Assembly (NCBI RefSeq): GCF_003206575.1
Contig: NZ_PZJO01000002.1
Coordinates: forward strand, 54,072 to 118,071
Length of the DNA stretch: 64,000 nucleotides
Direction: 5' to 3'
Origin: Salinicola endophyticus
GTDB taxonomy: Bacteria > Pseudomonadota > Gammaproteobacteria > Pseudomonadales > Halomonadaceae
Translations under genes and position numbers: made by a program
The notes under the pieces: generated by a model
What the model was told of the DNA's origin: nothing
Database searches by the model: none
The model's input: only the letters and a program-made list of their open reading frames with translations
Part shown: in pieces, positions 54,970 to 64,000 of the stretch
How positions within the stretch are numbered: the stretch's first letter is position 1
Layout of the letters: each line of letters starts with the position of its first letter

Positions 54970-55920
54970 CTATCCTCCCTTCGCGGTGGGTGAGACGGGA
55001 GCGTGGCGGGTGTCGAGCCGCTCTCGCCAGGCGTCACCCAGCAGATTGACTGCCAGCACGGTGAGCACCAAGTAGGCCCCGGGCAGCAGGGTGATCCACC
55101 AGGCCCCGGACTGCAGGTAGTCGAACCCGGATTTGATCAGCGACCCCAGCGATGGCTGGGTCTCGGGCATGCCCAGGCCCAGGAAGGAGAGCGCTGCCTC
55201 GGCCATGATCGCCTGGCCGATCTGGGCCCCCGAGATCACCAGCAGCGCCGGCAGGGTATTGGGCAGCAGATGGCGCAGCACGACCCGCGGCGCGGAGAAG
55301 CCCAGCACCCGCGCCGCCTCGATGTACTCCTTGCGCTTTTCCGCCATCACGCTGGCGCGCACCGTGCGCGCATAGAGCGGCCACTCGCTGAGGCCGATGA
55401 TCAGGATCAGCAGCCAGATGCCGTAGTGGCCGTAGAAAGCCCCGCCGAAAGCCGCCTTGACCACGGCGCTGATCACGATCGCCATCATCAGGGTGGAAAA
55501 CGCCAGTTGGACGTCTGCCCAGCGCATCAGCAGGGCATCGAGGCGCCCGCCGCGATAGCCCGCGAGCAGCCCGAGGGTCACGCCCAGCAGCAGCTGCAGC
55601 AGCACCGCACCGAAGCCGATCGCCAGCGACACCCGTGCGCCGTAGAGCATCAGCGAGAGCAGGTCGCGCCCCTGGACATCGGTACCCAACGGGTGGCCGG
55701 GCAGGCTGTCGGCGAGCCACCACGGCGGGCGCAGGGAGTCGCGCAGCTCGACCTGGGCCAGATCGTAGGGATCGCTGGGCGCGAGCCAGGGTGCCATCAG
55801 CGCTGCGCCCGCCAGGAGCAGGAGCATCCCCAGGTACAGCCAGAGTCGGCGACGCCGCGCCAGGTGGCCGAGGGCGCTCGCCAGCGGGCCACGCGACGCC
55901 GGGGTGGGAGCGGGATTCAC
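54970..55920 (-). CDS. dppC: Dipeptide/oligopeptide ABC transporter permease, DppC-like
   Basis: 316-aa inner-membrane permease with about six helices. GTDVQGRDLLSLMLYGARVSLAIGF is the DppC/OppC entry motif, and the EAA loop is EYIEAARVLGFSAPRVVLRHLLPNT. GTG 55920 overlaps the dppB stop by four bases. The frame is open far upstream to 57270, but that part is antisense-frame shadow of dppB and not real coding sequence. Confidence 0.9.
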   Translation of the reverse strand: MNPAPTPASRGPLASALGHLARRRRLWLYLGMLLLLAGAALMAPWLAPSDPYDLAQVELRDSLRPPWWLADSLPGHPLGTDVQGRDLLSLMLYGARVSLAIGFGAVLLQLLLGVTLGLLAGYRGGRLDALLMRWADVQLAFSTLMMAIVISAVVKAAFGGAFYGHYGIWLLILIIGLSEWPLYARTVRASVMAEKRKEYIEAARVLGFSAPRVVLRHLLPNTLPALLVISGAQIGQAIMAEAALSFLGLGMPETQPSLGSLIKSGFDYLQSGAWWITLLPGAYLVLTVLAVNLLGDAWRERLDTRHAPVSPTAKGG

Positions 55921-56891
55921 TGGATACCTCCCGGCGCCACGACCCGAGGATCGAGCAGCCGGCAGCAGAGATCGACCAGGGTATTGATCAGCAGAAACAG
56001 CACCCCGGCCACCAGCAGATAGGTCACGATCAGCGGGCGGTCGCCGCGCTCTACCGCATCGAGGAACATCAGCCCCACGCCGGGCCACTGGAACACGCTC
56101 TCGACCAGCAGGGTGTAGGCCATCAGCGAGCCCAGCTGGATGCCGCCCAGGGTCACCACCGGCAGCAGCGCATTCTTGAGCGCGTGCCAGGCGTAGATGC
56201 GCAGCGGTGACAGCCCACGGGCGCGGGCGAAGCGGATATAGTCGCTCGCCAGCACGCGGCGCATCTCGGTGTGGATCAGGCGCACGAACAGCGGCAGCAT
56301 GCCCGCGGTCAGCGATAGCGCCGGCAGGGTGAGATAGGCGAGCCCCTGCCACGAGGCGAAGTTGGTCGCCCAGTCGCCCCACACCGGTACCGGATTGCCG
56401 CGGCCATAGGCGGGCATGCCGCCGAGGCCGGCCAGCCAGCTCGCCGTGGCCCCGGATGCAGCGCTGGACGGGCCCAGCGAGAACACCTGGATCAGCAGGA
56501 TGGCCGTCAGGAACACCGGTAGCGAAACGCCCAGGGCGGCCAGGCGCAGGATCAGACGCGATCCCGGCGCGTGTGGCTTGATCGCGCTGTAGACCCCCAA
56601 GGGTAGGGCAAGTAGGGCGGTGAGGACGCTGCCGGCCAGCACCAACTCCAGGGTCGCCGGCAGATAGCCGAGCACGACCTCGAGCGCCGGGCGATGGAAA
56701 AAGCTCGAGGTACCGAAATCCAGTCGCAACAACTCGCCCAGAAACTGCGGATAGCCACCCCAGGCGGCGCCACTGCTGGCCCCGTCCGCGCCGGGCAGGG
56801 CGTCGCGTAGCACGAAAGCGATCAGGCTGATCGCCAGCAGCACGCCCAGGGCCTGCAGCAAGCGCTTGAACAGAAAGCGCGTAATCGACAT
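55917..56891 (-). CDS. dppB: Dipeptide/oligopeptide ABC transporter permease, DppB-like
   Basis: 324-aa permease starting SITRFLFKRLLQALGVLLAISLIAFVL, as DppB/OppB proteins do. The EAA loop is DYIRFARARGLSPLRIYAWHALKNALLPVVTL and the exit segment ESVFQWPGVGLMFLDAVERGDRPLI. ATG 56891 follows a GGAGAGGAGA site. Forms the channel with DppC. Confidence 0.9.
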   Translation of the reverse strand: MSITRFLFKRLLQALGVLLAISLIAFVLRDALPGADGASSGAAWGGYPQFLGELLRLDFGTSSFFHRPALEVVLGYLPATLELVLAGSVLTALLALPLGVYSAIKPHAPGSRLILRLAALGVSLPVFLTAILLIQVFSLGPSSAASGATASWLAGLGGMPAYGRGNPVPVWGDWATNFASWQGLAYLTLPALSLTAGMLPLFVRLIHTEMRRVLASDYIRFARARGLSPLRIYAWHALKNALLPVVTLGGIQLGSLMAYTLLVESVFQWPGVGLMFLDAVERGDRPLIVTYLLVAGVLFLLINTLVDLCCRLLDPRVVAPGGIQ

Positions 56892-56918
56892 CCAGCATCT
56901 CCTCTCCACAGCGCACGA

Positions 56919-58577
56919 TCAGCGGCTGTGGGTCTCCCCGGCGCGGGGTGTCACCACCACGTCGCCCAGGTAGGGCATGTTCATCACGTTGAGTACCGGT
57001 TCGATGGCGACCCGATCGGACGCCGCCCAGGCCAGGTTCTGCCAGTAGAGCGGAATGAACGGAGCGTCGGCGTAAACCATCGCCTCGGCTTGTCGCAGCA
57101 TGCTGGTACGCCGACGCATGTCGGTCTCGCTGTTGGCCAGCGCGATCAGTGAGTCGAGCTCCGGGTTGCAGTACTCGCTGGCGTTGTACTGGCCGGTGCC
57201 GCTGCGACTGTCGGGGCAGAAGGTAAGATATTCGAAGAAGTTGGCCGAGTCGCCGGTATCCGAGTACCACCCCATCATCATGATATCGGCAGCGCGGCGA
57301 TCGTACTCCGTCCAGTACTGATTCTTCGGCAGCGTCTTGAACTCGACCCGGATATGGATCTTGGCCAGCATCGCCGCCACGGCCAGCGCCACCTGCGCGG
57401 TCTGGGCGTCGTTGACGTAGCGGTTGTTGGGCGCCATCAGGGTGACCTCGAAACCGTCGGCATAACCGGCCTCGCGCATCAGCCGCCGGGCCTTGGCCAG
57501 GTCGTAGCGCGGGGTGAGCTGGTCGTCGTGCCCGGCATACCCTTCGGGTGACATCTGCGCCGCCGGGGTGACGAACCCTTCGAGCAGGTGCTTGGCGATC
57601 GCCCGCTGGTCAACGGCGTAGTTCATTGCCAGGCGCACGCGACGATCGCGGAAGGCCGGTACCCGGCGCTGATTCAGCTGCAGCAGGGTGATGCGCACCC
57701 CGGGCATGGTGACCAGATCGATCCCCGGGTTGTGTTCGAGGCGGGTCAGGGCGGTGGTTGGCACCGGCGCGATGAAGTCGACGTCGCCGGCCAGCAGGGC
57801 GGCCACTCGGGTCGCACTCTCGCCGATCGCCACCTCGGAGAGGTGATCGACGTTGCCTGGCGAGGTGTGGTCCCAATAGTCGGGGAAGCGGGTCAGCTCG
57901 ATCCGTGCACCGGGTTGGAAGCGGGTGATCTCGAACGGCCCGGTACCCGAGAGATGGCGCGAGGCGAAGGTATTGCCGCCCTTGGCGATCGCCGCCTTGT
58001 CCTGGCCCTGGCGATCGCCGGCTTCGGCGGGGAGCTGGCCGCTGTAGAAGCGGCTATCCAGGGGGAAGATGTAGGTCGCCAGGTTGAGCAGCAGCGGGAA
58101 GGGGCGTCGGGTATGCAGGTCCACGGTGGTATCGTCGACCACCGTGACGCCGACGATGGGGGCGAAGATCGCCTTGAAGTCGGGGCTACGCTTGAGCCGC
58201 GCCACGGTCCAGGCGACGTCGCGGGCAGTAAACAGATTGCCGCTGTGGAAGTGCACGCCACGGCGCAGATGCAGGCGCAGGGTGGTGTCGTTCACGCGCT
58301 CCCAGGCGGTGGCAAGACGCGGCTCGAGCCCCAGGTGGCGGTCCCAGCGTACCAGGGGGTCGAACGCCAGGTGAGCCAGCCTGAGCACGCCCACCGAGAG
58401 CTGCTCATGGATATCCAGGGAGACCGGCAGGGTGTCGTAGGCGACGTTGAGGGTGACATCGTCGGCCCGGGCCGTCAGGGGGAGCGCGCTGACGCAGAGC
58501 AGGAGCAGGCTCAGGAGTCGCGGTCGCGCCGCGGAAAGAGCGGCCAGCCGGAACTTGAACCGGTTGCTGTCGCGCAT
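56919..58577 (-). CDS. dppA: Dipeptide/oligopeptide ABC transporter substrate-binding protein, DppA-like
   Basis: 552-aa periplasmic binding protein of SBP family 5. The signal peptide (RLLSLLLLCVSALPLTARA) ends near residue 38; HLAFDPLVRWDRHLGLEPRLATAWE is the family N-terminal signature, followed by GTGPFEITRFQPG. It begins the leftward cluster dppABCDF-lysR-pepQ-yheT. ATG 58577 has GAGG upstream; the frame is open to 58697 without a better start. Peptide class is inferred from pepQ. Confidence 0.88.
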   Translation of the reverse strand: MRDSNRFKFRLAALSAARPRLLSLLLLCVSALPLTARADDVTLNVAYDTLPVSLDIHEQLSVGVLRLAHLAFDPLVRWDRHLGLEPRLATAWERVNDTTLRLHLRRGVHFHSGNLFTARDVAWTVARLKRSPDFKAIFAPIVGVTVVDDTTVDLHTRRPFPLLLNLATYIFPLDSRFYSGQLPAEAGDRQGQDKAAIAKGGNTFASRHLSGTGPFEITRFQPGARIELTRFPDYWDHTSPGNVDHLSEVAIGESATRVAALLAGDVDFIAPVPTTALTRLEHNPGIDLVTMPGVRITLLQLNQRRVPAFRDRRVRLAMNYAVDQRAIAKHLLEGFVTPAAQMSPEGYAGHDDQLTPRYDLAKARRLMREAGYADGFEVTLMAPNNRYVNDAQTAQVALAVAAMLAKIHIRVEFKTLPKNQYWTEYDRRAADIMMMGWYSDTGDSANFFEYLTFCPDSRSGTGQYNASEYCNPELDSLIALANSETDMRRRTSMLRQAEAMVYADAPFIPLYWQNLAWAASDRVAIEPVLNVMNMPYLGDVVVTPRAGETHSR

Positions 58578-58756
58578 GCGTGCCTCGTCGAAGTGTTTGT
58601 CTGTTGTTATCGATCGGCGACGTGGGGGCAATCCAGGGATGCCGGTTCGAGCCATGCGGGACGCGCCAGTCCGGTCGCTGTCATCGCTGGCCGACATCGA
58701 TCACCGCCGGGGGGGGCGCCCGGCGGCGGGCCACAAGACGTCGAGTCGCGCGGCGC

Positions 58757-59389
58757 TCAGCAGGCCCCGGGCATGATGCGGATGGTGCCGGTCTGGTCGG
58801 CGCGTGACACGGTGCAACCGAGATCGTTGACGCGGCCATCCTTGAGGCCGTAGACCCAGCCGTGCACCGATAGCGGCTGCTCGCGCCGCCAGGCGCGCTG
58901 GATGATCTTGGTACGGCACAAATTGGCGACCTGCAGGCGAACGTTGTGCTCGCACATGCGGTCGACCTGCTCGTCCAGCGGCAGCGCTTCGAGCTCGCTG
59001 CGGTGCTGCTGGTAGAGCTCGCTGACGCTGTGCAGCCAGTAGTCGACGATACCGTGCTCGCCGCCGGTGATCGAGGCCTTGACCCCGCCGCAGCCATAGT
59101 GGCCGACCACCATGATGTGCTTGACCTTGAGCACGTCGACCGCGAACTGCACCACTGAGAGCGAGTTCATGTCGTTGTGATAGATCAGATTGGCGACGTT
59201 GCGGTGGACGAAGACCTCGCCCGGCGGCAGATCGACGATCTGGTTGGCGGGTACGCGGCTATCGGAGCAGCCGATCCACAGATAGTCGGGATTCTGCTGC
59301 TGGGAAAGACGCGTGAAGAACCCCGGGTCCTGCTGCTGAATGCTGTCCGCCCACTGACGGTTCTGCTTGAGGAGCGTGTCGATGCTCAT
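58757..59389 (-). CDS. can: Beta-class carbonic anhydrase
   Basis: 210-aa enzyme interconverting carbon dioxide and bicarbonate. Zinc ligands Cys41, His97 and Cys100 lie in WIGCSDSRV and GHYGCGG, with the Asp43-Arg45 dyad that gates activity. VFVHRNVAN and SLSVVQFAV are typical of the Can/CynT group. ATG 59389 is preferred to GTG 59398 because AGGTG lies at the right distance. Transcribed alone, divergent from gor. Confidence 0.94.
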   Translation of the reverse strand: MSIDTLLKQNRQWADSIQQQDPGFFTRLSQQQNPDYLWIGCSDSRVPANQIVDLPPGEVFVHRNVANLIYHNDMNSLSVVQFAVDVLKVKHIMVVGHYGCGGVKASITGGEHGIVDYWLHSVSELYQQHRSELEALPLDEQVDRMCEHNVRLQVANLCRTKIIQRAWRREQPLSVHGWVYGLKDGRVNDLGCTVSRADQTGTIRIMPGAC

Positions 59390-59731
59390 GGAGGTCACCT
59401 GAAAACCTGAAGAGAGACGGACGCTGGACGCCGCGCGAAGGGGAGAATTCTAGGCTATTACGCCCAGGATGCGTAGTGAGATGCCTGGGGAGGTGGGTAT
59501 GGGGACACCCGGAGAGAGGCTTGTGGCGATCTCTAGAGACCAGCCTGGTGAGGCGCCCGGGGAAAGAGTCCGTGAGCCGGCTATGCGGGAGAGCGGCCCG
59601 TGTTGCGTCGTGGCGACCGGGCTCGTGAGCGGGGCGCATTGGCTGGGTATATAACGCTGATAGGGAAGGTCTTTCCCGCCCCCCGAACTGGGCTGGTATG
59701 ATCGCGGCAACATTTTCCAAGGAGTCAAACA
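59390..59731. other. Divergent can-gor intergenic region
   Basis: 342 bases without a convincing gene. A rightward frame at 59469-59654 lacks a ribosome-binding site and any recognisable motif. The only regulatory element I can support is the extended -10 promoter listed separately for gor. Confidence 0.5.
59694..59702 (+). promoter_or_regulatory. Extended -10 promoter candidate for gor
   Basis: TGGTATGAT provides an extended -10 (TG-N-TATGAT) 30 bases before the GTG start. There is no good -35 at the normal distance, as expected for extended -10 promoters. Confidence 0.45.
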
Positions 59732-61105
59732 GTGGCGAGTTACGATTACGACCTGTTCGTCATCGGCGCCGGTTCCGGCGGCGTGCGTGCCGCGAGAACC
59801 GCGGCGGCAAACGGAGCACGGGTCGGGGTGGCCGAAGATCGCTACCTCGGCGGTACCTGTGTCAACGTCGGCTGCGTGCCGAAGAAGCTCTACTCCTACG
59901 CCGCGCACTTCCATGACGCCTTCGAGGATAGCGCCGGCTTCGGCTGGACCCTGCCGCAGGCACCCAGCTTCGACTGGGCCACCTTGCGCGACAACAAGGT
60001 GGCGGAGATCTCGCGCCTCAACGGAATCTATGGGCGTCTGCTCGACAACGCCGGCGTGACCCTGATCAACGGCCGCGCCAAGGTCGTGGACGCCCACACC
60101 CTGGAGATCGGCGGCGAACGTATCAGTGCCGAGAAGATCCTGGTGGCGGTGGGCGGCTGGCCCTGGATTCCGCCGTTCGAAGGTAGCGATCTCGCCATCA
60201 GCTCCAATCAGGTGTTCGATCTCGAGCGCTTCCCCGAGCGCTTCCTGGTCCTGGGCGGCGGCTATATTGCGGTGGAGTTCGCCAGTATCTTCAACGGCCT
60301 CGGGGCCGATACCCATCTGGTCTACCGGGGTGACCTGTTCCTGCGCGGATTCGACCAGGAGGTGCGTCAATTCACCCGCGACGAGATGGCCAAGAAGGGC
60401 GTCAACCTTCACTTCGAGGCCAATATCGAGCGGATACGCCAGGTCGACAGCGGTCTGGAAGTGACCCTGACCAATGGCGAGCAGCTCGAGGTCGATGCGG
60501 TACTGTCGGCCACCGGCCGCCGCCCGCACCTGGAAGGGCTGGGTCTCGATGCCCTCGGCGTCGTGCTGAACGACGACGGCACGCTCAAGGTCAATGAGCG
60601 TTTCGAGACCTCGGTACCCTCGATCCTGGCCATTGGCGACGTCACCGGCGGCCCGGAGCTGACGCCCGTGGCGTTGGCGGAGGCGATGCATCTGGTGGCG
60701 CACCACTTCGTCGACCACTCGGATGGCAGCACGCCGGGGGCGCTCGACTACGACGACATTGCCACCGCGGTCTTCTGTCACCCCAATATCGGGACCGTCG
60801 GACTCTCCGAAGAGGAAGCCCGCGCGCGCTATTCGGCGATCCGTGTCTACAGCGCCGACTTCCGGCCGATGAAGCACACCCTTTCCGGCAGTGACGAGCG
60901 CTGCCTGATGAAGCTGATCGTCGATGACGAGAGCGATCGCGTGGTAGGCGCCCACATGGTCGGCGAGGAGGCCGGCGAGATCATCCAGGGGCTGGCCATT
61001 GCCGTCCGCGCACGGCTGACCAAAAGTGACTTCGACGCCACCGTGGGCATTCATCCGACCGCGGCGGAAGAGTTTGTCACCATGCGTAGCGTCACCCGCC
61101 GCTGA
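59732..61105 (+). CDS. gor: Glutathione-disulfide reductase
   Basis: 457-aa flavoprotein reducing oxidised glutathione with NADPH. FAD motif [14 protein letters not shown], redox disulfide Cys43/Cys48 in [16 protein letters not shown](P) motif [11 protein letters not shown], and two arginines in [14 protein letters not shown] that bind the NADPH 2'-phosphate. The C-terminal interface has the catalytic pair [12 protein letters not shown] 59732 has AAGGAG seven bases upstream. Confidence 0.94.
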   Translation: MASYDYDLFVIGAGSGGVRAARTAAANGARVGVAEDRYLGGTCVNVGCVPKKLYSYAAHFHDAFEDSAGFGWTLPQAPSFDWATLRDNKVAEISRLNGIYGRLLDNAGVTLINGRAKVVDAHTLEIGGERISAEKILVAVGGWPWIPPFEGSDLAISSNQVFDLERFPERFLVLGGGYIAVEFASIFNGLGADTHLVYRGDLFLRGFDQEVRQFTRDEMAKKGVNLHFEANIERIRQVDSGLEVTLTNGEQLEVDAVLSATGRRPHLEGLGLDALGVVLNDDGTLKVNERFETSVPSILAIGDVTGGPELTPVALAEAMHLVAHHFVDHSDGSTPGALDYDDIATAVFCHPNIGTVGLSEEEARARYSAIRVYSADFRPMKHTLSGSDERCLMKLIVDDESDRVVGAHMVGEEAGEIIQGLAIAVRARLTKSDFDATVGIHPTAAEEFVTMRSVTRR

Positions 61106-61126
61106 GCCTGTGCACAGCGTCCCTCG

Positions 61127-61150
61127 ACGGCCACCTTCGGGTGGCCGTTT
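61127..61150 (+). terminator. Terminator after gor
   Basis: A nine-base stem ACGGCCACC/GGTGGCCGT closed by a stable TTCG tetraloop and followed by a short T run, 21 bases after the gor stop. Confidence 0.7.
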
Positions 61151-61323
61151 GCGTTGGCGGGTAGTCTCCCGCCGGATACTTCAGCAGCGCTCCTCGATCC
61201 TGCGGCGCGCGTTTTTTCCGTGCTGGTCTAGACTGAGAGCCGCGACAGGCGCTGTCGTGACGGCGCTCGCGAATATGGCATAACCATTGTTTATTGAAAT
61301 CGGATAGGTGGATAACCTGCCGT

Positions 61324-61352
61324 TTGAAGCAGGCGCAACACCTTGTTATCCT
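61324..61352 (+). promoter_or_regulatory. Candidate sigma-70 promoter of ectABC
   Basis: TTGAAG (61324-61329), exactly 17 bases, then TATCCT (61347-61352). Transcription would start near 61359, leaving a short AT-rich leader before ectA. Known ectA promoters of halophiles include osmotically controlled sigma-70 and sigma-38 types; no sigma-38 site is claimed here. Confidence 0.5.
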
Positions 61353-61382
61353 GTTAAGACATTAGTCATAGCGATGGACAAG

Positions 61383-61961
61383 ATGACCAATCCCAACCCG
61401 GCATTCACCCCTTCGGCGGATCTGGCAAGACCTACGGTGGCAGACGCGGTGGTCGGTAAGCCCGACATGCCGCTGTTCATCCGCAAGCCGACCACGGAGG
61501 ACGGCTGGGGCATCTACGAGCTGGTCAAGGCGTGCCCGCCGCTCGATGTGAACTCCGGCTACGCCTATCTGCTGCTGGCCACGCAGTTCCGTGACAGCTG
61601 CGCCGTGGCGACCACCGAGGAGGGCGAGATCGTCGGCTTCGTCTCCGGCTACGTCAAAGCCGCGGCGCCCGACATCTACTTTCTATGGCAAGTCGCGGTG
61701 GGCGAGAAGGCGCGTGGTACGGGACTGGCACGCCGCTTGGTGGAGGCGGTACTGAGCCGCCCTGAGCTGGCAGGCGTCAACCATCTCGAGACCACCATCA
61801 CCCCGGACAACCAGGCGTCCTGGGGGCTGTTCAAACGGCTGGCGGATCGCTGGCAGGCGCCACTGATCAGTCGCGAATACTTCTCCACCGATCAGCTCGG
61901 CGGCGAACACGACCCGGAAAATCTCGTCCGCATCGGCCCGTTCGACCCGCAGCACATCTGA
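61383..61961 (+). CDS. ectA: L-2,4-diaminobutyrate N-gamma-acetyltransferase
   Basis: Second step of ectoine synthesis from aspartate semialdehyde: acetylates diaminobutyrate. The GNAT fold has WQVAVGEKARGTGLARRLVEAVLSRPEL for acetyl-CoA, and TTITPDNQASWGLF and SREYFSTDQLGGEHDPENLVRIGPF are near-identical to Halomonas EctA. Start ATG 61383 gives 192 aa, the Halomonas elongata length; ATG 61374 is three codons earlier and equally possible, and neither has a strong Shine-Dalgarno site. Confidence 0.93.
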   Translation: MTNPNPAFTPSADLARPTVADAVVGKPDMPLFIRKPTTEDGWGIYELVKACPPLDVNSGYAYLLLATQFRDSCAVATTEEGEIVGFVSGYVKAAAPDIYFLWQVAVGEKARGTGLARRLVEAVLSRPELAGVNHLETTITPDNQASWGLFKRLADRWQAPLISREYFSTDQLGGEHDPENLVRIGPFDPQHI

Positions 61962-61984
61962 CTTTCGGCGCCGGCAGCTGGTGA

Positions 61985-63313
<1,329 letters not shown>

Positions 63314-63451
63314 GGTCCATGACTTCGCCCGGGGGCGGTCGACATGAGCGCTCCCGGTAATCAGCAAGAACGTTCAGCGAAGCAGATAGCAAGGGCGTTT
63401 TGGCCCTGACTGTGACAGCCCTGGCGTTTATCCTCTCAAGGAGCAGAATCG

Positions 63452-63847
63452 ATGATCGTACGTAACCTGGAAGAGTGCCGGAAGACCGAGCGTTTCGTCG
63501 AAGCCGAGAACGGCAACTGGGACAGCACTCGCCTGATGCTGGCCGACGACAACTGCGGTTTCTCGTTCAACATCACCCGTATCCACCCGGGCACGGAAAC
63601 CCATATCCACTACAAGAACCATATCGAGGCGGTGTTCTGCTACGAGGGCGAAGGGGAAGTCGAGACCATCGCCGATGGCAAGATTCACACCATCAAGGCT
63701 GGCGATATGTATCTGCTCGATCAGCACGACGAGCATTGGCTGCGCGGCAAGGAGAAGGGCATGACCGTCGCTTGTGTCTTCCTGCCGGCGCTGACGGGGC
63801 GCGAAGTGCACCGCGAAGATGGCTCCTACGCACCGCCGGAAGCATGA
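63452..63847 (+). CDS. ectC: L-ectoine synthase
   Basis: 131-aa cupin that cyclises N-gamma-acetyl-diaminobutyrate to ectoine. The iron-binding residues correspond to Glu59, Tyr87 and His95 ([22 protein letters not shown]), by comparison with crystallised EctC. AAGGAG precedes the ATG. The 138-base gap to ectB is long enough for an additional promoter. No hydroxylase (ectD) or dedicated aspartokinase follows before the window ends. Confidence 0.96.
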   Translation: MIVRNLEECRKTERFVEAENGNWDSTRLMLADDNCGFSFNITRIHPGTETHIHYKNHIEAVFCYEGEGEVETIADGKIHTIKAGDMYLLDQHDEHWLRGKEKGMTVACVFLPALTGREVHREDGSYAPPEA

Positions 63848-63947
63848 TCTGCGCGCCTCCCTATGCTGTCACTGTGGCTTCGTCACCCCTCGGGGCCGAG
63901 ACTGATGTGATAGTGGCAGGCACGGGGGCCGCGCGACAGTACGCAGC

Positions 63948-64000
63948 ATGAAAGACAGCCGTACGATAAAAGCCGTAAGCAAGAAAAAAAGACGGGCAGC
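63948..64000 (+). CDS. Start of a possible unidentified basic protein (partial)
   Basis: An ATG opens a frame reading KDSRTIKAVSKKKRRAA to the window edge. It has no clear ribosome-binding site. It could be a gene start or chance; too short to identify. Confidence 0.2.
   Translation, partial: MKDSRTIKAVSKKKRRA

Noticed and set aside
55921..57270. Long 5' extension of the dppC reading frame
   Set aside because: It overlaps dppB and dppA in a shifted frame, is Arg/Gly/Ala-rich nonsense, and dppC has a proper GTG overlapping the dppB stop.
59469..59654. Possible 61-aa gene between can and gor
   Set aside because: No ribosome-binding site, no recognisable motif, and it lies in a divergent promoter region.
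63340..63451. Possible sigma-54 promoter before ectC (TGGCCC near 63402)
   Set aside because: Such a promoter is reported for Halomonas elongata ectC, but here the -12 element lacks the needed GC doublet at the right distance.

Overview
The window is a GC-rich gammaproteobacterial chromosome segment, most probably from a moderate halophile of the family Halomonadaceae (Halomonas/Salinicola/Kushneria type). The strongest evidence is the ectABC operon at the right end, whose proteins match Halomonas ectoine enzymes closely in sequence and length (192, 421 and 131 aa). The aspS-ruvC-ruvAB-ybgC-tolQRAB-pal-cpoB backbone is shared with Pseudomonas and relatives.

Layout. 1-6.8 kb: end of uvrB, nei, a class I fumarase, a cardiolipin synthase, a LysR regulator, a YihY/BrkB membrane protein and acylphosphatase. 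6.8-9.8 kb: a leftward operon for a 2-hydroxyacid dehydrogenase, a ribokinase-like kinase and a nucleoside hydrolase. 10.1-13.0 kb: fmdB-like gene, aspS and ruvC. 13.0-20.8 kb: an accessory insertion that separates ruvC from ruvAB. It holds a derelict contact-dependent-inhibition (CDI) locus with two toxin/immunity modules and a TpsB fragment, a truncated second ruvC, a compact AFG1-type ATPase/nitrilase-like/GNAT operon facing an NTF2-like gene, and a scrap of a DUF1016-type nuclease gene. 20.8-28.8 kb: ruvAB, ybgC, the Tol-Pal envelope operon and yciK. 28.8-36.8 kb: a sugar-acid island with L-idonate and 5-ketogluconate dehydrogenases, two further dehydrogenases, an IclR regulator and a complete TRAP transporter, with a large dyad operator candidate in the divergent promoter. 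36.9-41.5 kb: mupP-ubiG facing galU, a UDP-glucose-dehydrogenase-like gene lacking the catalytic cysteine, and a superoxide-dismutase-like gene lacking all four metal ligands. 41.7-48.7 kb: a membrane coiled-coil protein with tamA and tamB. 48.8-58.6 kb: msrA, then a leftward set dppABCDF-lysR-pepQ-yheT. 58.7-61.1 kb: carbonic anhydrase and glutathione reductase. 61.3-63.9 kb: ectABC.

How the genes work together. Tol-Pal-CpoB and TamAB act in the cell envelope. MupP belongs to muropeptide recycling. The dpp/pepQ cluster probably imports and hydrolyses proline-containing dipeptides, and EctABC makes ectoine, so both could serve osmotic adaptation. The TRAP/idonate island is a regulated catabolic unit.

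The most unusual content is the 13-20.8 kb insertion. Intact immunity genes sit beside decaying toxin genes there, and a partial duplicate of the flanking ruvC lies inside it. Two degenerate-active-site enzymes (39.5-41.5 kb) and the ATPase/nitrilase/GNAT/NTF2 module deserve separate attention. No tRNA, rRNA or CRISPR array was seen.
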